NCBI GenBank assembly: GCA_902785055.1
Contig: CACZXG010000027.1
Span: forward strand, 1-34,222
Origin: an uncultured Lachnospiraceae bacterium
Lineage (GTDB): Bacteria > Bacillota > Clostridia > Lachnospirales > Lachnospiraceae
Reading direction: 5' to 3'
Length of the DNA stretch: 34,222 nt
Within the stretch, counting starts at the first letter, position 1. Each line of letters begins with the position of its first letter. The notes beneath the pieces are model-generated. The model had not been told where the DNA came from. It did not search any database and saw only the letters and a list, made by a program, of their open reading frames with translations. This document shows, in pieces, positions 6,853 to 14,211 of this stretch. The translations under genes and the position numbers were made by a program.

Positions 6853-7830
6853 ATGGCAATATTAGTTACAGGCGGAACTGGATTTATCGGAAGTCATACC
6901 GTAGTTGAGCTGCTTCAGTCCGGATATGAGGTCGTCATCGCGGACAATCTCTACAACTCCAAGGCGATGGTCGTAGACCGCATTGAGAAGATCACAGGCA
7001 AGCGCCCGACTTTCTATGAACTGGATGTATGCGACAAGGCGGCCCTGGACGCGCTGTTTGATAAAGAGAAGATCGACGCGGTCATTCATTTCGCAGGTTA
7101 TAAGGCTGTGGGTGAATCCACCAGGAAGCCGATCGAGTATTACGAGAACAACCTCGGATCCACTCTGACGCTGTGCAAGTCGATGAGAGAGCACGGCTGC
7201 TTCAGGATCGTTTTCTCATCTTCCGCGACAGTCTACGGAGATCCCGCCTTTATCCCGATCACGGAGGAGTGCCCCAAGGGGATCACAACGAACCCCTACG
7301 GCGAGACCAAGTCCATGCAGGAGAGGATCCTGACGGATATCTGGAAAGCTGACAACCGCTGGCAGGTTATGCTTCTTCGCTACTTTAACCCTATCGGAGC
7401 TCATGAGAGCGGCCTGATCGGAGAGGATCCCAAGGGAATCCCGAACAATCTGCTTCCCTATGTGGCGCAGGTCGCTACCGGCAAGCTCGAGAAGGTTCAC
7501 GTATTCGGAAACGACTATGACACGCCCGACGGAACCGGCATCCGCGACTATATCCACGTTGTGGACCTGGCCAAGGGCCATGTCAAGGCGATTGAGGGTA
7601 TGGAGAAACTGGAAGGCGTCAATATCTTCAATCTGGGTACGGGACACGGTTATAGTGTTCTCGACATTATAAAGGCATTTTCCAAGGCTTGCGGAAGAGA
7701 GCTGCCCTATGTGATCGATCCCAGAAGGCCCGGCGATATCGCTGTCTGCTACAGCGACCCCGCTAAGGCCAGGGAGTGCAGGGACGGCTGGAACTGGCAG
7801 AGCCATAATCCTGACGGATACGTTGAATAA
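6853..7830 (+). CDS. galE: UDP-glucose 4-epimerase with an apparent internal C-terminal deletion
   Basis: Interconverts UDP-glucose and UDP-galactose in the cytoplasm (Leloir pathway, cell-surface sugar supply). Start 6853 has GGAGG 8 nt upstream, and the protein begins with the NAD-binding motif GGTGFIG (residues 7-13). The catalytic SDR signature is present: SSSATVYG and Tyr149-x3-Lys153. Length is 325 residues against about 338 for GalE. The shortfall maps to one place: after DPAKARE the usual helix of roughly 12-13 residues (E. coli LNWRVTRTLDEM) is absent, and the chain resumes at CRDGWNWQSHNPDGY. The frame is kept. Whether activity survives is unclear. No operon partner for galactose use lies nearby. 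Confidence 0.93.
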   Translation: MAILVTGGTGFIGSHTVVELLQSGYEVVIADNLYNSKAMVVDRIEKITGKRPTFYELDVCDKAALDALFDKEKIDAVIHFAGYKAVGESTRKPIEYYENNLGSTLTLCKSMREHGCFRIVFSSSATVYGDPAFIPITEECPKGITTNPYGETKSMQERILTDIWKADNRWQVMLLRYFNPIGAHESGLIGEDPKGIPNNLLPYVAQVATGKLEKVHVFGNDYDTPDGTGIRDYIHVVDLAKGHVKAIEGMEKLEGVNIFNLGTGHGYSVLDIIKAFSKACGRELPYVIDPRRPGDIAVCYSDPAKARECRDGWNWQSHNPDGYVE

Positions 7831-7882
7831 AGACCGGCGAAACAGTGACGGAAGGAACTGCTTGAACAAAGACGGAGATTTT

Positions 7883-7921
7883 ACGGCTCTCTACCGCAAA
7901 GGCGGCAGGGAGCCGTTTCTT
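7883..7921 (+). terminator. Rho-independent terminator after galE
   Basis: ACGGCTCTCTACCGC (7883-7897) pairs with GCGGCAGGGAGCCGT (7902-7916) with one mismatch and one G-U, loop AAAG, followed by a short TTTCTT. Confidence 0.75.
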
Positions 7922-8042
7922 AGTATAAGCGTGCCGAAAGCGGAGGAAAAACGTATATTATATAGGATGGTTCCGGCAGTGCTCTGTGAGCGCCGCCGGA
8001 GACATCCGGATACGAACGGAGAGTGAGTTTTGGAGGAAAAGA

Positions 8043-8960
8043 ATGAAAAGATTAAGAATGATCGCAATAATCCTTGCCGCGGTCATGGCGCTGTCGTTCC
8101 TGACAGGATGCAGCCTCTTTAAGCCTACTGCGGTAAGTATTACAAAAAAAGTAATGAAGAACCTTGAAACAGTGAAGTCTGTCAAGGGTAATATCAGAGC
8201 GGACTATGAGGGACCGGCTTCTGTAGAAGGCATTGAATTCAACCTTGCGCTGAAAGCGGATCTTAAAACGGAAACAGTCAGGGATTCAGGAGTGAGCCAT
8301 GTAGAGGGCTCTGTGGGGACAGAACTCCCTATTTTCGGGGAAATATCTCTTCCCGTGGAGAGCTATATTGAGACCCGGGATGACGAAGCGGTCGTATACG
8401 CGAGTATGGACGGCGAGAATTGGATGAAACTTGAGAATAACGAAGAAAACGGGCAGGAGAACGCGCAGGAAACGGAGAAGCTTCCGAATTACAAGGTGAT
8501 GCTCGGGATCCTGCAAAAGATTGTTTCCGGCGATATCAAAGCTGTTCTGGCGGAAGAAACCGAGATGAAGGGCGAGAGAGAAGTCTACAGAATGGACATT
8601 AATGTGAGCGGAGAGCTGATCGGGGAAATCCTCAGAGCCGCCGACGATATGTCAGGAGAGGGCGCCTCCATACCGGAGGATCTCGATTTCACCGGAGCGG
8701 ACGCGGACATAGTTCTCTATGTCTATAAAGACGAGATGCTGCCTGCGAGCGTCACAGTTGACTGCACTGCGCTCGGCAATCTCCTGATCAAGGAAAAGCT
8801 CAGCGAAAACGGCGTCAGCGTAAGCGCGAACAAATTCGTGATAACACTGGACGATCTGGAATACAACACTATCGACGAACTGAAGATCCCGGAGAAAGTG
8901 ATCAGTTCCGCTTCTGACGCGCCTGATTCAGGTCTTTTCGAAGACGTGACCGGACTGTAA
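8043..8960 (+). CDS. Lipoprotein, LolA/LppX-like or DUF6612-type
   Basis: 305 residues. Start 8043 has GGAGG at 8031-8035. A lipoprotein signal peptide is clear: basic MKRLR, a hydrophobic run and lipobox LTGC with Cys23 as the lipidated residue. The mature part has about 280 residues with alternating polar/hydrophobic beta-strand-like segments (KSVKGNIRADY, EGSVGTELPIFGEIS, DEAVVYASMDGENWMKLE, ADIVLYVYKDEMLPASVTVDC). This pattern is typical of LolA/LppX-type half-barrel lipoproteins common in Firmicutes. That fold call is inference from pattern and no catalytic motif is visible. A Gln/Glu-rich insert lies near residues 139-157. It appears monocistronic. Confidence 0.8.
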   Translation: MKRLRMIAIILAAVMALSFLTGCSLFKPTAVSITKKVMKNLETVKSVKGNIRADYEGPASVEGIEFNLALKADLKTETVRDSGVSHVEGSVGTELPIFGEISLPVESYIETRDDEAVVYASMDGENWMKLENNEENGQENAQETEKLPNYKVMLGILQKIVSGDIKAVLAEETEMKGEREVYRMDINVSGELIGEILRAADDMSGEGASIPEDLDFTGADADIVLYVYKDEMLPASVTVDCTALGNLLIKEKLSENGVSVSANKFVITLDDLEYNTIDELKIPEKVISSASDAPDSGLFEDVTGL

Positions 8961-8995
8961 AACAAAAATACTGGCAGCCCCTGAGGGGATTGGAG

Positions 8996-9026
8996 AAGGA
9001 GCAGCTGTGCGGCTGCTCCTTTTTTG
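8996..9026 (+). terminator. Rho-independent terminator after the lipoprotein gene
   Basis: AGGAGCAGC (8997-9005) pairs with GCTGCTCCT (9012-9020), loop of 6, then TTTTTT. Confidence 0.9.
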
Positions 9027-9077
9027 AGCACGCAGAGATCTTTCACGGAGTAATTCATGGAGTAATGCCTTCTTATT

Positions 9078-9086
9078 TGCTATAAT
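9078..9086 (+). promoter_or_regulatory. Extended -10 promoter for the LRR/VWA/MoxR operon
   Basis: TGCTATAAT at 9078-9086 is a TGn extended -10 with a perfect TATAAT. No good -35 is seen at 17 nt upstream, which is acceptable for an extended -10. Confidence 0.65.
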
Positions 9087-9116
9087 TTTTGTGAAACGGG
9101 AAGGAGCGATACGGGA

Positions 9117-10007
9117 ATGCCATTTACTTATGAGAAAATACAGTACCTCGGGAAGGACTGTACAGAGATAACCGGATTTGACGGCACAGCGAGGAGCCTG
9201 ACGATACCTGACAGGATCGGGGGACTCCCTGTAAGAAGCATTGGAAAACATGCTTTTGCCGGCAGGAAGGACCTTCGGGAGGTTGTGCTGCCGCCATCGG
9301 TAAAAAGGCTTAGTCTGTTCGCGTTTCACAACTGTGCGGCTTTGCGCAGGATGAGTTTGTATGACAGTGTAGAGGACTACTACGACGGTGTGGTCCGCCA
9401 GTGCACTGCTCTTGAGGAGATTGAGATCAGGCTCGGGGGAGAGTCCTACGCGCTCGTGAAAGATATGCTCTCGGACAACGACCACGCGATGAGTTTTCAT
9501 CTGATCCTGCCCGGGGAGGAGATCCGTCTGTCTTTCCCGGAATACGCCCTGATCGCCTCGGAAAACACGATGGCCAGGACGATCCAGTTTGCCTACGAGG
9601 GAGGCGGGTACGCTTACAGAAACTGCGTGAGAAAGAAAGAGATCAGGTATAGGGAATATGACCGCCTGTTTTCCTTTATGGAGCGCGATGACGCGTCGTT
9701 TGCGGCAGTGATCGCCTCAGACAGACTGATGTTCCCCCATGACCTCGATGAGACTGCGGAGGAGCATTACACGGAGTTTCTGCGGCAGCACGCGGCGCAG
9801 GCGCTTGAGCGATTCATACGAAGCGGTCAGATCGACAGGGTGAGGCTCCTCACAGAGAGAGGACTCGCAGATGCGGAAGCTTCTGCAGGAGCCCTGAAGA
9901 TCGCCTCAGAACTTGGCGAGACTGCCATCTGCGCGGTCCTTATGGAGAGCGGAAGAGAATCAGCCGGAAAAAACGAGGATCTGTCACTGGAACTGGAGGA
10001 CTGGTGA
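9117..10007 (+). CDS. BspA-type leucine-rich repeat protein
   Basis: 296 residues without signal peptide or membrane segment, so cytoplasmic. Residues 15-90 hold BspA-like (LRR_5) repeats: SLTIPDRIGGLPVRSIGKHAFAG, LREVVLPPSVKRLSLFAFHNC and LRRMSLYDSVEDYY. The rest (about 90-296) is not recognised; residues 200-285 look mainly helical and could include ankyrin-like helices (ALKIASELGETAICAVLMESG). RBS AAGGAG at 9101-9106. It is the first gene of a run with a VWA protein and a MoxR ATPase, so it may be an adaptor or substrate-recognition part of that module. That role is inferred from position only. Confidence 0.75.
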   Translation: MPFTYEKIQYLGKDCTEITGFDGTARSLTIPDRIGGLPVRSIGKHAFAGRKDLREVVLPPSVKRLSLFAFHNCAALRRMSLYDSVEDYYDGVVRQCTALEEIEIRLGGESYALVKDMLSDNDHAMSFHLILPGEEIRLSFPEYALIASENTMARTIQFAYEGGGYAYRNCVRKKEIRYREYDRLFSFMERDDASFAAVIASDRLMFPHDLDETAEEHYTEFLRQHAAQALERFIRSGQIDRVRLLTERGLADAEASAGALKIASELGETAICAVLMESGRESAGKNEDLSLELEDW

Positions 10008-10074
10008 CAGAGACGGATGAAGGCCGGCTATGACTATATTTTGACCTGTAACTAAGAAACAGAAAGGAATCGGA

Positions 10075-11496
10075 ATGTCTGACACCAGAGAAAAACTGGA
10101 GCAGATGGGGTTCAGGATCCTGGACGCGGTCCGGACGGAACTGCTGCTGTCAATGCGGTTTATGGCGCCCGCCCTGAACAGCCTTGGCTTTAAGATGGAC
10201 CTGGCGACATCCTCCGCAGGGACAGATGCGGCCTACATACGCTTTAATCCGGGCTTTCTTCTGCAGGTCTATGTGGAGAGGCCCCGCAGAATGAACAGGA
10301 TGTACATGCATATGCTGATCCACTGCCTGTTTCGCCACATGTTCTCAGCGAAAGACAGGGAGGACCCGGAGCTGTGGGATCTGTGCTGCGACATAGCGGC
10401 GGAGTCGGTAGTGGACTCTATGACTTATGATGTGATCGCGCGGTCTCACTCGACTTTTCGTGAAGGATGGTATGAGAAGCTTGAATCCGAGGTCACGATC
10501 CTGACGGCAGAGAAGATATACGCATGGTTTTTGGGGAGGGTCCGTGACTATGCGACGGAAGAGGCCCTGCGCAGGGAATTTACGGTGGATGACCACAGTT
10601 TCTGGCAGCGGATGGAGGACGAGGAGCCGCGGGAAAAGCCGCCGGGAACGCCGCCGGGCGCTCCGCCGGATAATAACGGGCAGGACGGACAGCAGGATAC
10701 GCAGGATTCCCGGCATCTGAGGCCGGTCAGCCCCAAAGAGGACGAGTGGAAGAAAAACGCCGAGCAGATCGAGGCGGACCTGGACCTGATCGGGAAGGAG
10801 AGATCGGAGGAATACGGCTCTCTTTCCAGGATCCTCCGCTTTGAGAGCAGAAAGCGCACGGATTACAGGGAGTTCCTGCAGAGATTCTCGATCCTGCGTG
10901 AGGAGGCGGGGATCGATCTGGATTCCTTCGACTACGGGTTTTATTATTACGGTATGGAATTGTACGGCAATATGCCTCTCATCGAGGAGAATGAATTCAG
11001 GGAGATCCGAAAAGTGGATTCGCTTGTGATCGCGATCGATACGTCGGCTTCCTGTCAGAGGGTGCTTGTCCAGCAGTTCCTTAACGAGACGGCGGATCTT
11101 CTGTCGGGGATCGGGAGTTTTTTCAAGAAAACGCAGATCCATCTGATCGAATGCGACGACAAGGTTCAGAATGACAGAGTGATCAGTGACGTCTCCGAAC
11201 TGCAGCAATATGCGGAGGAGTTTGAAATAAAGGGCGGATTCGGGACGGACTTCAGGCCGGTCTTCAACTATGTGGAGGACCTCAGGGCCAGGGGAGAGCT
11301 GGAGAACCTGAGGGGACTGATGTATTTTACGGACGGATTCGGGGAGTACCCCAAGAAGCCGACGGATTATGAGACGGCATTTGTCTTCTGGAAAGATGAG
11401 GAACTGGATGACACGGGAGTGCCGGACTGGGCAATTAAACTATTCCTTACCCCGGAGGGGATGGAGACAGTAGAGAGACGCGGGAGTACACATTGA
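10075..11496 (+). CDS. VWA-like protein with metallopeptidase-like (DUF2201-type) N-terminal domain
   Basis: 473 residues, cytoplasmic. The N-terminal ~180 residues resemble the putative metallopeptidase domain found before VWA-like domains; the expected HExxHxxxxH appears as H79-M-L-I-H83-x4-H88, so the zinc-ligand histidines remain but the catalytic Glu is Met80. A proline/glycine/glutamine-rich linker (about 182-225) follows. The C-terminal VWA domain has an intact MIDAS: DTSAS at 322-326, the GTDF threonine and the YFTDGFGEYP aspartate. Family members pair with MoxR AAA+ ATPases to act on protein complexes (as ViaA does with RavA). Its stop overlaps the ATPase start as TTGA, arguing for coupled synthesis. 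RBS AAAGGA upstream. Confidence 0.88.
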   Translation: MSDTREKLEQMGFRILDAVRTELLLSMRFMAPALNSLGFKMDLATSSAGTDAAYIRFNPGFLLQVYVERPRRMNRMYMHMLIHCLFRHMFSAKDREDPELWDLCCDIAAESVVDSMTYDVIARSHSTFREGWYEKLESEVTILTAEKIYAWFLGRVRDYATEEALRREFTVDDHSFWQRMEDEEPREKPPGTPPGAPPDNNGQDGQQDTQDSRHLRPVSPKEDEWKKNAEQIEADLDLIGKERSEEYGSLSRILRFESRKRTDYREFLQRFSILREEAGIDLDSFDYGFYYYGMELYGNMPLIEENEFREIRKVDSLVIAIDTSASCQRVLVQQFLNETADLLSGIGSFFKKTQIHLIECDDKVQNDRVISDVSELQQYAEEFEIKGGFGTDFRPVFNYVEDLRARGELENLRGLMYFTDGFGEYPKKPTDYETAFVFWKDEELDDTGVPDWAIKLFLTPEGMETVERRGSTH

Positions 11497-13040
11497 ATAT
11501 CAGATTAAACATCAAGGAAGCCAAGCAGGAAGTGATCAATACAGTCAGGGCCTACCTGAAGAAAGACGAGACAGGCGCTTATGAGATCCCGCCTGAGAGG
11601 CAGAGACCCATTCTTCTCATGGGACCGCCCGGCATCGGCAAGACCGCCATCATGGAGCAGGTGGCGCAGGAGTGCGGGATCAGCCTGATCTCTTATACGA
11701 TCACCCATCACACAAGACAGAGTGCCATTGGTCTCCCCTTCATTTCCAAAAAGGAATACGGCGGGGAAGAGTACTCGGTCACTGAGTACACGATGAGTGA
11801 GATCGTGGCTTCGGTATACGACCAGATCGAGCTGTCCGGCATTTCGGAGGGCATCCTGTTTCTGGACGAGATCAACTGCGTCTCGGAGACTCTGGCGCCC
11901 ACAATGCTGCAGTTTCTGCAGTACAAGATGTTCGGCAATCACAAGGTCCCGGACGGCTTTATCATCGTAACAGCCGGCAATCCGCCCCAGTACAATAAGT
12001 CCGTGCGCGATTTTGACATCGTGACGCTCGACCGCGTCAAGAGGATCGATATCGAGGAGGACTTCCCGGTGTGGAAGGAGTACGCGTATCAGGTGGGAAT
12101 CCACGGGGCGATCCTGTCCTATCTTGAAATTCGTAAGAAAGATTTCTACAGTGTCAAAACACAGATCGACGGCAGGCAGTTCGTGACAGCCAGAGGCTGG
12201 GAGGACCTCTCCAGGATCATCAAGGTCTATGAGAAGATGGGCATTCCGGTGAACGAGAGACTCTGTGTCCAGTATCTGCAGGATTCGGAGATCGCGGCGG
12301 GATTCGCGTCCTACTACGAACTGTACAGCAAATACCGCACTCTTTACAGGATCCCGGAGATCCTGGAAGGCTCAGTTCCCGAGGAGAGCACAGCGCTCAG
12401 GGAAGCTCCCTTTGATGAGAAACTCAGTATTCTCGGTCTTCTCATTGACAGTCTTGGTCAGGAGTTTGCGGCTTATGCGGAGAAACAGAGGGTTCAGAAG
12501 AGGGTCCTGGAGGAGCTCTCAAATGTAAGGGGAGAGCTCAAGAGAAGCGCGCAGATGAAGGCGGACTCGGGCGAAAACAATGCGAGGTACCTGCTGGCAG
12601 GCCGAAGGCTTCTGTGCGAGCAGGAGACAGACCGCCTGAAAAAAGCCAGAATGCTCGACAGAGAGAGCGAGAGAGTGGAGAGAAAGGTCAGCGCCAGGCT
12701 CAGGGAGATGGAAAAGCTCGTCTCTCTGGAGGGGAACGGAGACCCGCGGCATGATTTCACGCTGCTCAAACAGTCTTTTGACGCGGCGGAGGCTGCGAGA
12801 AAAGAGGAGATCGCTGTGACGGACAGACATCTGACCAACAGTTTCCGTTTCCTCTCGGCGACTTTCGGAGAGGGGCAGGAGATCGTCCTGTTTCTGTCGG
12901 AACTCACGGCAGGCTATTTCAGCCTGAAATTTGTAAACGAGAACGGGAACGAAGCGTTTTACAGATACAACAGGCTTCTGCTGCTTAAGGACCGCAGGGA
13001 ATCCCTGCAGCAGGAAGCGCTTTCCCTTCTCGGGATCTGA
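11493..13040 (+). CDS. MoxR-type AAA+ ATPase
   Basis: 515 residues, TTG start at 11493 overlapping the VWA stop by 4 nt. Walker A GPPGIGKT at residues 44-51, Walker B ILFLDE at 121-126, and the sensor-1 region VTAGNPPQYN. The AAA+ core ends near residue 270. The C-terminal part (about 325-420) is a long, charged coiled-coil-like stretch (KRVLEELSNVRGELK, RESERVERKVSARLREMEKL), then a further globular segment. It probably uses ATP hydrolysis to remodel or activate targets together with the VWA protein encoded just upstream. The client is unknown; nearby candidates are the LRR protein and the 112-residue protein. Confidence 0.9.
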   Translation: MNIRLNIKEAKQEVINTVRAYLKKDETGAYEIPPERQRPILLMGPPGIGKTAIMEQVAQECGISLISYTITHHTRQSAIGLPFISKKEYGGEEYSVTEYTMSEIVASVYDQIELSGISEGILFLDEINCVSETLAPTMLQFLQYKMFGNHKVPDGFIIVTAGNPPQYNKSVRDFDIVTLDRVKRIDIEEDFPVWKEYAYQVGIHGAILSYLEIRKKDFYSVKTQIDGRQFVTARGWEDLSRIIKVYEKMGIPVNERLCVQYLQDSEIAAGFASYYELYSKYRTLYRIPEILEGSVPEESTALREAPFDEKLSILGLLIDSLGQEFAAYAEKQRVQKRVLEELSNVRGELKRSAQMKADSGENNARYLLAGRRLLCEQETDRLKKARMLDRESERVERKVSARLREMEKLVSLEGNGDPRHDFTLLKQSFDAAEAARKEEIAVTDRHLTNSFRFLSATFGEGQEIVLFLSELTAGYFSLKFVNENGNEAFYRYNRLLLLKDRRESLQQEALSLLGI

Positions 13041-13056
13041 AAGAACGAGGGGCACC

Positions 13057-13395
13057 ATGGCATTTTGGGGATACAGGCCGGTACTTCCGGAATTTGCGAT
13101 AGAGGATCCGAAGGAAGACTTCAGGTCCGCCAGGGTCATCGAACAATATCACCTCGGGAGCAAAGCGCTGTTCATGCCCGGAGGAGGCTTTTCCTGGAAA
13201 TATCTTCCCATTGACAGGATCAGGGGCGTGATACCCGGCAAAGAGAGCAAGGACGAGAACAGCGCGATGGGAGGCTACCACATAGAGCACCCCACGATCC
13301 GCGTGATCTATCAGGGAGGCGCGGAGGTCCTGACACTGGACAGCAGGAGCCAGGCGGAGATACTGTTTTCTCTGCTGAAGCGGAATTACCAATAA
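13057..13395 (+). CDS. Small hypothetical protein of the MoxR/VWA cassette
   Basis: 112 residues, not recognised. It has no signal peptide or membrane helix. The pattern MAFWGYRPVLPEFAIEDP, then ALFMPGGGFSWKYLPIDRIRGVIP, a short loop, and TIRVIYQGGAEVLTLDSRSQAEILFSLLKRN looks like a small beta-rich domain closed by a C-terminal helix, as in PH-like folds; that is only a pattern guess. A purine-rich GAGGGG lies about 7 nt upstream of the ATG. It sits 16 nt after the ATPase gene and 38 nt before truA, so it is co-transcribed and may work with the ATPase module. Confidence 0.7.
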   Translation: MAFWGYRPVLPEFAIEDPKEDFRSARVIEQYHLGSKALFMPGGGFSWKYLPIDRIRGVIPGKESKDENSAMGGYHIEHPTIRVIYQGGAEVLTLDSRSQAEILFSLLKRNYQ

Positions 13396-13433
13396 AAGAT
13401 TGAAAAAGCGAAATCACGGAAAGGAGGAGGCGC

Positions 13434-14183
13434 ATGAAGAATTTCAAAATGATCGTCAGTTATGACGGGACAAGATATTTTGGCTGGGAACATCAGCCGG
13501 ACACAGATATGACGATCCAGGGAAAACTCGAAAAAGTGCTCAGCCAGATGCAGGAGCTGCCGGAGGGGCAGTCCGTGACCGTGATCGGAGCAGGAAGGAC
13601 GGACGCAGGCGTGCACGCAAGGGCTATGACCTGCAATGTACTTCTGGATACGGATAAGACGGAGGAAGAGATCCAGGCATATATGAACCGCTACCTTCCC
13701 GATGATATCAGTGTCAACAGCGTCAGGCAGGCCGCAGAGCGTTTCCACAGCCGTTTTAAAGCTATTGGAAAGACTTACCGCTACACCTGCTGGTACGGCA
13801 GCACCAAACCTGTTTTCGACAGGCGCTATGTGACTGTACTCGAGAGGGAACCTGATCTGGAGCGCATGCAGGAGGCGGCGGAATACCTGACGGGAATGCA
13901 CGACTATAAGAGCTTCTGCGGCAATGCCAAGATGAAGAAATCTACTGTCAGAGTCGTGGACGTCATCCGGATCGAGCAGAGCGGGAATTACATAAGGTTT
14001 TATTTCCACGGAAACGGATTCCTTCAGAATATGGTCAGGATCATGACGGGGACGCTTCTGGAGGTGGGTTTTGGCAAAAAAGAGCCGGAGGACATGGCTA
14101 AGATCATTGAGGCAAAAGACAGACAGACAGCAGGATTTACAGCGCCCGCGCAAGGGCTTTGCCTGATGAAAGTGGACTATTGA
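13434..14183 (+). CDS. truA: tRNA pseudouridine synthase A
   Basis: 249 residues. Converts uridines 38-40 in the anticodon arm of tRNAs to pseudouridine. The catalytic signature GRTDAGVHA is present with Asp57, preceded by YDGTRYFGW at the N-terminus and followed by RYLPDDISV, FHSRFKAIGKTYRY and the C-terminal GNGFLQNMVRIMTG motif. Length and order match TruA. The start has a strong AAAGGAGGAGG 4-12 nt upstream. It is embedded in the long co-directional run after the MoxR cassette, with no visible terminator before it. Confidence 0.97.
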   Translation: MKNFKMIVSYDGTRYFGWEHQPDTDMTIQGKLEKVLSQMQELPEGQSVTVIGAGRTDAGVHARAMTCNVLLDTDKTEEEIQAYMNRYLPDDISVNSVRQAAERFHSRFKAIGKTYRYTCWYGSTKPVFDRRYVTVLEREPDLERMQEAAEYLTGMHDYKSFCGNAKMKKSTVRVVDVIRIEQSGNYIRFYFHGNGFLQNMVRIMTGTLLEVGFGKKEPEDMAKIIEAKDRQTAGFTAPAQGLCLMKVDY

Positions 14184-14211
14184 TCTGATCTCAGGAGGCA
14201 GAGGAGAGGCT

